Shown here piece after piece: positions 7,432 to 13,987 of a stretch of 13,987 bases of DNA (position 1 is the stretch's first letter; each line of letters opens with the position of its first letter). Source of the DNA: Acanthamoeba castellanii str. Neff (lineage: Eukaryota; Discosea; Longamoebia; Acanthamoebidae). The notes beneath the pieces were generated by a model, which saw only the letters and a program-made list of their open reading frames with translations, was not told the origin of the DNA and did no database searches. A program made the translations under genes and the position numbers. The DNA is taken from contig NW_004457261.1 of the NCBI RefSeq assembly GCF_000313135.1, positions 28,336 through 42,322 on the forward strand, in the 5' to 3' direction.

Positions 7432-7543
7432 TTTTTTTTTCACGTTTACAGAAAATACTGCGAACCACTTCACGTACGATACGTGGTCGTCCCTGCCCAC
7501 GCCTCTGCCGGTGGCTTGCGAGCGGGGACCGAGCTCTGCCTTG

Positions 7544-8755
7544 ATGAGTCGAAACCAGCGTGTACAGCCTGGCGGCGGCAGCCGAGGAGGCAAGCCGAGC
7601 GGGAGGGGCAGAGGTGGTGCCAAGCCGGCCGTGCCAGGTGCTCATCTCCCCCCCCCAACCACCACCGCCACCGCGGCCTTGCTGACGAGTTGTGCGGACG
7701 GGTAGGGTGGGCGCCGGTTGCGACCACCAGTACGGACTCGGCTCCGCCACTGGCGTTAGCGTACACCCCCAGCACTTCGTCTTCGTCTTCATCAGGGCTT
7801 CGGCAAGCCGCGGCGCTACCGCCGGACCTGGAGTACATTGAGGACTTCATCACAGCCGACGAGGAGCGCGCACTCGTTCAGGCCATTGACGCACAAGAAT
7901 GGAGCGAAAAGCTACACAGGCACGCCTCCTGAACCTCTCAATTGACGCCACTACGTGGGCGCGTTGACACCCGTGGCCACGTTGTTACCAGGCGCACTCA
8001 ACATTACGGCTACGAGTTCGACTACTCGCGGCAAGACATCAACACATCAGTTCCGATAGAGCTGCCCGTCTTCGCTCAGCAGATAATTGAGAAGATGCGC
8101 CAGCGAGGGCTCCCCCAGTTCGATCAGCTCATCATCAACGGTTTCGCAATACACCTGGCCACACACGCAGTCGCTGCAGTCGTCGCGACCACCGGGCTCA
8201 CCTCGCACCCCATCTCTCGTCCTCTGCAGAGTACACTCCAGGCCAAGGCATCAACCCGCACATCGACAAGACGCACTGTTTCGGACCTTGCGTCGTGTCG
8301 CTCTCTCTTCTCTCCACCTGCGTGATGACATTCACCAGCCTGGAGACCGGCGAGAAGATCCCAGTCGTGCTGCGCCCTCGCTCCCTCGTCGTGCTCCGAG
8401 GGCAGGCCAGGTTCGTTTCTCGTTTGCTCTGCAGTGTGTGTGTGGTCGAGCGGTTCACACCCCCCTGGTCATGGTGGTGGGTCGTGTCACCGACCATCCA
8501 TAGAGTGCCATGGGCGATGAAGAGGGATGGAGAAACCTGGAGCGAATACGAGGGACTGTGTTACCGTTGAGGTCTGGATCACGACTCACACTCACACGTG
8601 ATCGTGTGCGTTGTTTCGTACCAACGCACAGGTACGGGTGGCAGCACGGAATCGAACCCAAGAGGGCGGATATCGTGGCGGGCAAGCACACACCGCGCGC
8701 CCGACGCGTCTCGCTCACCTACCGCACCGTTGCGAAAAGCGCGGGGAACGCCTGA
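7544..8755 (+). CDS. AlkB-family Fe(II)/2-oxoglutarate-dependent dioxygenase (ALKBH8-like core)
   Basis: The exons are 7544-7637, 7796-7919, 7992-8140, 8230-8410 and 8632-8755, giving 223 residues. After a Gly/Arg-rich leader (GGGSRGGKPSGRGRGG) comes the AlkB fold: LEYIEDFITADEE (about 43-55), RRTQHYGYEFDY (73-84), FDQLIINEYTPGQGINPHID (116-135), a VVSLSL strand, PRSLVVLRG (172-180) and RYGWQHGI (183-190). The iron ligands are H133, D135 and H188; the 2-oxoglutarate-binding arginines are R208 and R214 in RVSLTYR, six apart as in AlkB. N122 and Y124 of the NEY motif are also present. Every family motif is restored across introns, which fixes the splice sites. The family oxidatively demethylates nucleic acids or modifies tRNA wobble bases. 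The core resembles ALKBH8 most, but there is no RRM or methyltransferase domain, so the substrate is uncertain. Intron 2 (7920-7991) appears to start with GC instead of GT. Confidence 0.88.
7920..7991 (+). other. Probable non-canonical GC-AG intron in the AlkB-family gene
   Basis: Exon 2 ends ...AAGCTACACAG and the intron begins GCACGC and ends GTTACCAG, 72 nt long. Splicing here yields KLHRRTQHYGYEF, exactly the motif expected in the AlkB family. No GT between 7905 and 7960 gives this join. Retention would add a TGA after HAS (stop at 7930-7932). The donor differs from a typical local GTACG(C/T) donor by a single T-to-C change. A sequence or strain variant, or a degraded gene, is the alternative. 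Confidence 0.7.
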
Positions 8756-8832
8756 GAACGCAACGGCTTTCCGCCGAAGAGGCGGCGAATAGGAGGTAAT
8801 TTCTTCGATTTGCTTCGTCGACAGAAAGAACG

Positions 8833-8838
8833 AATAAA
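8833..8838 (+). terminator. Polyadenylation signal of the AlkB-family gene
   Basis: AATAAA lies 78 nt past the TGA stop at 8755, the usual distance for a eukaryotic mRNA 3' end, and before the TATA box of the next gene. Confidence 0.55.
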
Positions 8839-9015
8839 GCGTGACCAACCAAAATTCGTACACATATCACGCAGATGGCCAATAGAGAGCAAGTGGCCGT
8901 TCCGTACCAAGGCAAAGTGATGAAAAAGGCGTGACCTTCCCCTCGAGAAGGGCCATGGCACAGGTGGCAGGTCAGGTCTTCTTGTGTCCCCTCAATGGCG
9001 GCCCTCTGCCCTGGG

Positions 9016-9021
9016 TATAAA
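9016..9021 (+). promoter_or_regulatory. TATA box of the CsbD-WH2 gene
   Basis: TATAAA in the context CTGGGTATAAATG stands 85 nt before the ATG at 9106. Transcription would start near 9045-9050, giving a 5' leader of about 55-60 nt. Upstream, the octamer gcgtgacc occurs at 8839-8846 and again at 8929-8936, a possible activator site repeated 90 bp apart. An in-frame ATG at 8995 precedes the TATA box and is therefore not the start. Confidence 0.75.
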
Positions 9022-9105
9022 TGCTCTTCCCACTCTGGGTCTAGTTTCTCTCACAACCAAACCACATCAGCACCACACACATTCATTAGTCGAGTTCATC
9101 ACAAG

Positions 9106-10113
9106 ATGTCGAAGCAGCAGCCGAAGCAAGAGGAGGTCTCGACCGTCGCGGGCTACAAGGACAAGCTCGTCGGTGGCGTCAAAGAGACCGTGGGCAGCCT
9201 GCTCGGCGTCGAGCGGCTCGAGAAGGAGGGCCACAAGCAGAAGGAGAAGGGCGAGGCCGAGCTCAAGGCCGCCATGGCCCAGCAGCGCGCCATGGGCGAC
9301 CGCAGCCGCGAGCAGCATGAGAAGGGCAAGGGCCGCCTGGGCGAGGAAGAAGAAGAGGGCGAGCTCAGGGTCGACTCCTATGTCTTCCTCAAGCGCCAGG
9401 CCGTCCTCTCCGAGCTCCAGCGCATGGGCGGCTTCGAGCGCCAGAGCCTTCGCCTTCGTCATGTCGAGCCGCGCGAGCCCGACGTGAGGAAGTACTTCTC
9501 CCCCAAGGGCCAGGGCGAGAGGTGGCAGCAGTTCAACCTCAAGAGGGTGGACATGAAGCCGCTACTCGAGGACATCCGCCAGAAGCGCACGAGGAAGCCG
9601 CTCGTGCACGTCAACACGGTCGAGAAGGGCCTCATGAACAACATCAAGCTCACCAAGGAGGACTTCCGGCTCAAGCGCGACCAGCAGCGCCTGCCCAACC
9701 TGCTCAGCGACATCAGGCGAGCCGACAACATCAAGCGCCTGAAGAAGATCAACAGGCAGGACGTCCGTGATCGATCGGCGCCCAGGCTCGACCTCCTCAA
9801 GGGCCTCAAGGCGCTGCACCAGCAACACGACGTTCTACTCAAGGAGGTGGCGGCGCCGCCCAAGCTGAAGCACGTCGAGACCAAGGACAAGACCAAGCCC
9901 AACCTCTTCTTCGACAAGAACGTCCACGTCCACAAGTTCGAGAAGGGGCCGCTGCTGGACGAGGTGAGGAAGGGCTTCAAGGCCAACGCCAAGCACGTCG
10001 AGACCAAGGACAAGTCCAAGCCCCTCATCGAGAAGGACTTCCACCTCAAGAGGTTGGACAGGCAGGGCTTCCTCGCCGAGGTCCGCCAGGGCACCCAGCT
10101 CAAGCACGTGTAA
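9106..10113 (+). CDS. CsbD-like domain fused to WH2/beta-thymosin-type actin-binding repeats
   Basis: This is an intronless frame of 335 residues starting MSKQQPKQEE. Residues about 17-53 (YKDKLVGGVKETVGSLLG, then LEKEGHKQKEKGEAE) match the CsbD-like pattern of a helix with GK-x-KE-x-VG spacing and a second helix EG-x4-KGEAE. That domain is best known from bacterial stress proteins. The rest holds about six divergent WH2/beta-thymosin-like units of the form F-x-LKR-x5-LL-x-DIR-x5-K-x-L-x-HV-x-T: near 95-126, 143-181, 187-222, 226-267, 274-308 and 312-335. Units 4 and 5 end LKHVETKDKTKP and AKHVETKDKSKP, the LKHVET-type motif of actobindin and beta-thymosins. G-actin binding is inferred from these motifs. 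Codon use is extreme (AAG, CTC, GAG, CGC almost only), which implies high expression. The last unit stops right after LKHV. A paralogue begins at 13470. Confidence 0.85.
   Translation: MSKQQPKQEEVSTVAGYKDKLVGGVKETVGSLLGVERLEKEGHKQKEKGEAELKAAMAQQRAMGDRSREQHEKGKGRLGEEEEEGELRVDSYVFLKRQAVLSELQRMGGFERQSLRLRHVEPREPDVRKYFSPKGQGERWQQFNLKRVDMKPLLEDIRQKRTRKPLVHVNTVEKGLMNNIKLTKEDFRLKRDQQRLPNLLSDIRRADNIKRLKKINRQDVRDRSAPRLDLLKGLKALHQQHDVLLKEVAAPPKLKHVETKDKTKPNLFFDKNVHVHKFEKGPLLDEVRKGFKANAKHVETKDKSKPLIEKDFHLKRLDRQGFLAEVRQGTQLKHV
9154..9264 (+). other. CsbD-like segment
   Basis: This encodes residues about 17-53. The same motif is found in the paralogue (VKDKLVGGVKQTVGHLL at residues 29-45 there), the best-conserved N-terminal stretch of the pair. 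The identification rests on pattern only (KDK-x-GG-x-KE-x-VG followed by E-x-EG-x5-KG-x-AE). An amphipathic helix of the LEA type is the alternative. Confidence 0.6.
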
Positions 10114-10510
10114 GCCCTCGTCGACGAGCTACAGCACGACAACTGCAAGGGAGGTGTGGCGACGGGTGGGGTATCCGACTGGATGTAAGCTTTTAAGATC
10201 TTCTTCTTTCTCCTTGGACGTATGATGTACATAAAAACAACATCATCTGCAACTGGTTCTCTGCTTGTTCCTTACCTTCTTGCGGGAAAAGGGGAAAAAA
10301 CGTAGAAGAAACCGACAAGGAGCACACCAAGATCGAAGACGGCTTGCGGTCACGGCGGATTCTCCTCGAACAGTATTGACACGTCAAGGTGCTTCGATGC
10401 CAGGCCTCGCAGCAGATTTGATTTTCGATTTTCGAGAATTTAATCGCATTTTTACCTTGTTGATTAGGCGGCGTCGATCTTTCGTCTGCGGCTCCGTGTG
10501 GTTCGAAGTG
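10114..10510 (+). other. Intergenic: 3' UTR of the CsbD-WH2 gene and promoter of the phosphodiesterase gene
   Basis: No gene is seen in these 397 bp. Three bases past the stop lies the perfect 12-bp palindrome ctcgtcgacgag (10117-10128), which can form a short stem in the mRNA. acataaaaaca near 10228 is the only A-rich candidate for a polyadenylation signal. The stretch 10420-10467 is T-rich (tttgattttcgattttcgag) and could be promoter or 5'-leader intron. The frame of the phosphodiesterase stays open upstream to 10265, so a longer N-terminus is formally possible. Confidence 0.45.
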
Positions 10511-12278
10511 ATGCCGAACCTCTACGCAGGGGTGCCGGCCCACCGCTGGGTGACTCTGATAGCCTTCTTCGTGGTGCTGCTTGCAGACGCGGCCCTGGCC
10601 TCCACCTCAGCACCTTCAGCCTCCAACAGCTGGCTCTACCAGGCCAAGCGACCACTCATCCTGGCACACCGCGGCTCGCGCTACCTCAACCCAGGTACTT
10701 GCGCACACAACTCCTCTTCTCGAGTCGATTGGCGTTGAGGGCCTCTGTGTCGTGCGTGTGTCGTGTGTGTGTCATGTGTTGATTATGTCTGCGCAATGCA
10801 GAGAACACACTGCCCGCGTTCCACTCAGCGCTCCAGCTTGGCGCTGACGTGCTCGAGATGGACGTACGCCTCACGGCCGACAATCGCCTGGTGGTGTTCC
10901 ACGACGAGAACGTGAATCGAACGACCGAAGGCTACGGGCTCGTGCGACAGAAGACCCTCGCGGAGATGCTCGCGCTCGACGCCGGCTACCGCTACACGCA
11001 CGACGGCGGCCTCTCCTACCCATACCGCGACGGAGGCGTCGCTGGCCCGCACCCGCTTCGCGTGCCCACCTTCGACCAGTTCCTCGACGCGTTCCCCGAC
11101 CAGTGGATCAACGTGGAGATAAAGGACCGCGAGCGCCTGGCCGCGGAGCTCACCTGGCAGCACCTGCAACGGCAGCCGAACTACTCGTCTCGATTCGTGG
11201 TCGCCAGCCGGTACTGCGACATCATCGACCACTTCCGAAACATCACGCAGGGCGCCATCGCCACGGCTGCCTGTGAAACCGAAGCCACCAACATGCGGAT
11301 CAAGGTCGTTGTCCATCCTTAGTCCCCACCGCACCCTCCACGTGGGCTCACTGAAGAGGTCATGTCCTACTCAATTCTGATCGCTGCCATCGATGTGTGT
11401 ATCTCCAATCACACCTGCACAGATACTGCTTGGGTCTGCGGCGAACACGCTCGACTATTGCCTAGGCCTCAGGCTGCCGCCGGCCGAGGTCTACCAACTC
11501 CCAACAAGTAAGTACCTACACGCTACGCCTGCTGCTTCTGCGTAGATAGTGATTGGGGGGGCACAGCTGTGAAGCGCTCGGCCAGTGTGACTGATAACGC
11601 GTGCGCGGGCCGGGCTTGAAATGAAGTTGTGGGCGGTTTCCCAATGGAAGGGGCGGAGATGATTGACTATCTGCATTCCATCGGAGCCAAGGTCCATTAC
11701 TGGGTGGTCAACGACGCGCGCTACATGCAGCGATTGCTTGCCAAGGGTGCGTTGACCCCACAGCAACCTCGCACTACACCGGTGGGTGGCCCATCGCAAC
11801 TAGTTAGTTCTCACCCGCTCTCAGGCATCGACGGGCTCATCACCGATCGGCCCGACGTTGCCTATGCGGTCTGGCAGCAAATGGGATACGACATGCCTGG
11901 TGCTGCTCTTGACTCAGCTCAAGCGGACGGTCTAGGTACCCCGTGCATCGTCACTTCTTTTCAGGTTCCATGCTCTGGGCCGGGCTGACTACCCTCTGTT
12001 CTCTCTCAGTTGGGTCGAACCAACAACAACAACAGCGGTGGCGCCACTTTGAGCCGCTGGCGCAGGCGGAGGAGCTGCACGAGTGCGTGACCCTCGTGTG
12101 CCGCTACTTTGCCTTCGGTCTGGGCGCCGTCTACTTTCTTGTCTTCGTCATCCTCGCGCTGCTGGCGTTGGCCGTCTGCCTGGCGAGGCGGCTCTACAGC
12201 GCCATACGGACGACCCGCAAGCGATCGTCATCGTCGTCATCCACCAGTCGAAGTGGCAACAAAGTGAAACGCGCTTGA
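10511..12278 (+). CDS. Membrane-anchored glycerophosphodiester phosphodiesterase (GDPD family)
   Basis: The exons are 10511-10694, 10802-11304, 11423-11507, 11627-11746, 11825-11935 and 12010-12278, giving 423 residues. A signal peptide (about 12-31, VTLIAFFVVLLADAALA) is followed by the GDPD TIM barrel: HRG at 53-55, ENT at 62-64, GADVLEMDVRLT with metal ligands E80 and D82, VVFHDE with H95, INVEIKD with E167, then YWVVND and GIDGLITDRPD near the barrel end. The HRG and HD histidines are the family's acid/base pair. A Gln-rich linker leads to one C-terminal membrane helix (about 367-393, FAFGLGAVYFLVFVILALLA) and a short basic Ser-rich tail. The enzyme should hydrolyse glycerophosphodiesters to glycerol-3-phosphate and an alcohol, with the barrel facing the lumen or outside. 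The ATG at 10511 was chosen because it puts the hydrophobic segment at the N-terminus. The exon 4 acceptor (11626, ATGAAG) has a poor pyrimidine tract and is the weakest join. Confidence 0.85.
11936..12009 (+). other. Last intron of the GDPD gene, with a second in-frame AG at 11963-11964
   Basis: The 74-nt intron runs from GTACCC to CTCTCTCAG. An earlier TTTTCAG at 11958-11964 would also keep the frame and add 15 residues (GSMLWAGLTTLCSLS in place of the direct join). That would make a 29-nt intron, below the usual minimum for spliceosomal introns, so the downstream site is preferred. Confidence 0.6.
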
Positions 12279-12292
12279 TTGGTCTAGTTCTA

Positions 12293-12298
12293 AATAAA
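12293..12298 (+). terminator. Polyadenylation signal of the GDPD gene
   Basis: AATAAA is 15 nt after the TGA stop at 12278, followed by A-rich sequence. It implies a very short 3' UTR, consistent with the next gene's TATA box only about 125 nt further on. Confidence 0.6.
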
Positions 12299-12421
12299 AA
12301 CTAGAAAAAGGAAATAGCAGCGTGGAATTATCGTTTCCTAATTCGCTGTCCCTTGCGTTAGGCGAGCGAAAGGGAAAGCGCGACCTACATTCTTATGCGC
12401 CTGGGGGTCGTCTTTATGAGC

Positions 12422-12429
12422 TATAAAAG
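12422..12429 (+). promoter_or_regulatory. TATA box of the plus-strand cysteine-rich membrane protein gene
   Basis: TATAAAAG, a canonical match, stands 71 nt before the ATG at 12493. With the surrounding bases (CTATAAAAGG) it is one base away from a CArG box, and it aligns with the perfect CArG element of the minus-strand paralogue at 869-878. Confidence 0.75.
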
Positions 12430-12492
12430 GAGCCAAGGCTTTCTTTGGCAGAGAGCGCTTTACTCTCGCCAAACCAACACCGTCAGACCGTC

Positions 12493-13156
12493 ATGCAGGG
12501 CTTGGCGTCAGTGTTCATCGCTCTCTCACTGCTTCTTTCTCCTCTCACCGGAGACCACAACGGCGCCAACAACTCGGCCAGCGATGGCGCAATGACGCTG
12601 AGGAAACAGGGGGAGCACAGCAACAGTGGCTACTACTCCAAGGGACCCGTGTTGAGCTCTATCGAGGGCGGAAGCAAGGGCGCGATGACCATCAGGGACA
12701 ACGACAACTCTGACTGCCCCATCAAGTACCCGGACATCAACAGCAAGGCCTACTGCGAGTGCGTCGTCGGCCGCTCCGACAACTTCGTCTGCGATGTACG
12801 TGCTTCTCACCTTGCATCCCCCCATGCATCAAGTCTTGGTGCTGACATTTGTTTTGGTGGGCAGTACGATTGCTCGTGCTCTTTGGGCGGAGTGTTGTGC
12901 ATCTCGTCGAGCTGCAGTACGAACCCCTCTCGACCCACTTTCAACTCCCCCACTCACCGTCGTTCACCCTAACTTTGATGTCCTCTTGGCAGCGCTGAGC
13001 ACGGGAGCGATCCTGCTCATTGTGGGCGTCGTGGTTGGGGGCGTGGCCCTGTGCGTTGGAGGCACTGCCCTTTGCGTAGCCCTCGCCCGTCGCCGCCGCA
13101 GGAACAACTACACCGTGGTCGGCGCTGGACACCACCATCACCATCAACACTCCTAG
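12493..13156 (+). CDS. Cysteine-rich type I membrane protein with His-rich tail (complete paralogue of the 1-788 gene)
   Basis: The exons are 12493-12795, 12865-12916 and 12993-13156, giving 172 residues; introns are 69 nt (GTACGT...GGGCAG) and 76 nt (GTACGA...TGGCAG). MQGLASVFIALSLLLSPLTG is a signal peptide. An Asn/Ser/Gly linker runs to about 72. The cysteine domain has C75, C88, C90, C100, C104, C106, C113 and C118, beginning SDCPIKYP and containing CECVVGRSDNFVC. The membrane helix is about 123-150 (GAILLIVGVVVGGVALCVGG), followed by RRRRR and a short tail ending HHHHHQHS. Eight extracellular cysteines could form four disulfides. The family is unknown to me; surface receptor, adhesin or metal-handling roles are all possible, and the His-rich tail could bind metal. 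The start is fixed by identity with the paralogue (MQGLAS at both). Confidence 0.88.
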
Positions 13157-13469
13157 GCAAGCTTTGCATACCACTTGTTGATGCGCATAACGAACATTTT
13201 AGCAACATTTTTTAGCTTACACCATGGTGCCCAAGTCCGAGGAAATTCTGCCTAAAATTCTTCTAAACTTCTTGTTTCGTGAGGACACAAGACAATCCAT
13301 CATCTCCAAGAACAATGAATTCCCCCTCGTTTTTCCCTTGCTCTCACCTGCCTCCGCCAGTCTGGCCACCACAATAAATACAGAAGCAGCCCTATCTCAT
13401 CATCAAAAACAAAGCACATACTTCGACAGCAAGAACTCCACACCAACTACCAACAACAACATCATCGTC
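13157..13469 (+). other. Intergenic: 3' UTR of the cysteine-rich gene and promoter of the second CsbD-WH2 gene
   Basis: These 313 bp show no gene. The first part is A+T-rich with two runs of T (13197-13213). The last part carries the TATA-like AATAAATA and a CA/AAC-rich leader just before the ATG at 13470, similar to the leader of the 9106 gene. Confidence 0.5.
13373..13380 (+). promoter_or_regulatory. TATA-like box of the second CsbD-WH2 gene
   Basis: AATAAATA ends 90 nt before the ATG at 13470. The TATA box of the paralogue sits at the same distance (9016 to 9106), so the element is probably conserved in position although the sequence is weaker. Confidence 0.5.
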
Positions 13470-13987
13470 ATGGCTTCGACTGACATCAACCACAACAAGA
13501 AGAAGAGCACCGCCAACAAGAAGCTCGACGACGCCAAGCTCACGCTCGAGGGCGTCAAGGACAAGCTCGTGGGCGGCGTCAAGCAGACCGTGGGCCACCT
13601 GCTCCACAAGCCCGCCCTCGAGTCCACCGGCCGCCAGCAGCGGCTCAAGGCCGACGGCGAGCTCAAGCACCACCGCCCGCTGCAGGCCCTCACGCCGGCC
13701 CAGGTGGCCGAGGTGCACATGCGGCGCGAGGCCCTCATGGCCCACCTCGTGCGCACCGGCGGCTTCGCGCGCATGACCGCCACCGGTCGCCTGCGCCACG
13801 TCGCCCACGTGCGCGAGAGCCAAGTCGCCGAACTGTTCAACTCCCGGGAGCCGTTCGCGCTCAAGCGGTGGAACGTACGGCCGCTGCTGGAGGACATTCG
13901 CCAGTGCAGGACCGCCAGGCCGCTCGTGCACGTCGCCACCATCGAGAAGGGCCTCCTGCGCTCCATCAAGCTCACCGCCGACGACTT
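13470..13987 (+). CDS. CsbD-like/WH2-repeat protein, 5' part (runs off the right edge)
   Basis: The frame is open from ATG at 13470 to the end of the window (172 full codons, no stop). It starts MASTDINHNKKKSTANKKLD, with a longer Lys/Asn-rich leader than its paralogue at 9106. The CsbD-like stretch VKDKLVGGVKQTVGHLL is at residues 29-45. The WH2-like part begins with REALMAHLVRTGGFARM (about 86-102) and LRHV, then FALKRWNVRPLLEDIRQ and ARPLVHVATIEKGLLRSIKLT (about 129-169), which align residue for residue with FNLKRVDMKPLLEDIRQ and KPLVHVNTVEKGLMNNIKLT of the 9106 protein. The acidic linker EEEEEGE of the paralogue is absent and replaced by a shorter basic, His-containing stretch. Codon bias is equally extreme. 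Role: probable G-actin binding, by inference from the repeats. Confidence 0.85.
   Translation, partial: MASTDINHNKKKSTANKKLDDAKLTLEGVKDKLVGGVKQTVGHLLHKPALESTGRQQRLKADGELKHHRPLQALTPAQVAEVHMRREALMAHLVRTGGFARMTATGRLRHVAHVRESQVAELFNSREPFALKRWNVRPLLEDIRQCRTARPLVHVATIEKGLLRSIKLTADD

Noticed and set aside
8643..8657. tRNA T-arm-like string (GGGTTCGATTCC on the minus strand)
   Set aside because: The stem does not pair beyond two or three bases, no other cloverleaf arm is present, and the stretch codes for the conserved C-terminal part of the AlkB-family protein.
8995..9105. Upstream in-frame start giving a 372-residue CsbD-WH2 protein
   Set aside because: The ATG at 8995 lies before the TATA box at 9016, so it would not be in the mRNA. 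MSKQQPKQ at 9106 has a proper leader and matches the paralogue's layout.
10752..10781. GT-rich microsatellite-like run
   Set aside because: It lies inside intron 1 of the GDPD gene and is imperfect and short. No function is implied.

Overview
The window looks like nuclear DNA from a GC-rich free-living amoeba, most probably Acanthamoeba or a close relative. The evidence is genes broken by short GT-AG introns (about 70-220 nt), very high G+C in third codon positions, TATA boxes 70-110 nt before start codons, AATAAA-type polyadenylation signals, and actobindin/beta-thymosin-like actin-binding repeats. This assignment is inference; no rRNA or other marker gene is present. No bacterial operon, tRNA, rRNA, CRISPR array or recognisable transposon was seen.

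Left part, all on the minus strand: (i) 1-788, the 5' part of a three-exon gene for a small secreted/type I membrane protein with eight extracellular cysteines; it runs off the left edge. (ii) 1089-6241, a three-exon gene for a predicted 1644-residue protein with a histone H2B fold buried in its middle (residues about 814-908), flanked by very long low-complexity charged arms. This is the most unusual item in the window. (iii) 6801-7313, a single-exon acidic protein with an RGG patch and two cysteine clusters, function unknown.

The strand switches at a 230-bp divergent promoter region (7314-7543). Right part, all on the plus strand: (iv) 7544-8755, a five-exon AlkB-family Fe(II)/2-oxoglutarate dioxygenase (ALKBH8-like catalytic core), with one intron that appears to use a GC-AG boundary; (v) 9106-10113, an intronless, strongly codon-biased gene joining a CsbD-like N-terminus to WH2/beta-thymosin-like repeats; (vi) 10511-12278, a six-exon membrane-anchored glycerophosphodiester phosphodiesterase; (vii) 12493-13156, a complete paralogue of gene (i); (viii) 13470 to the right edge, a partial paralogue of gene (v).

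Two gene families, the cysteine-rich membrane protein and the CsbD-WH2 protein, therefore each occur twice within 14 kb, which points to local duplication and rearrangement. Apart from that, no shared pathway is evident. The genes cover chromatin (ii), nucleic-acid demethylation (iv), actin dynamics or stress (v, viii), lipid hydrolysis (vi) and cell surface (i, vii). Exon structures were worked out by eye from reading frame, splice consensus and family conservation. Every multi-exon model closes in frame.
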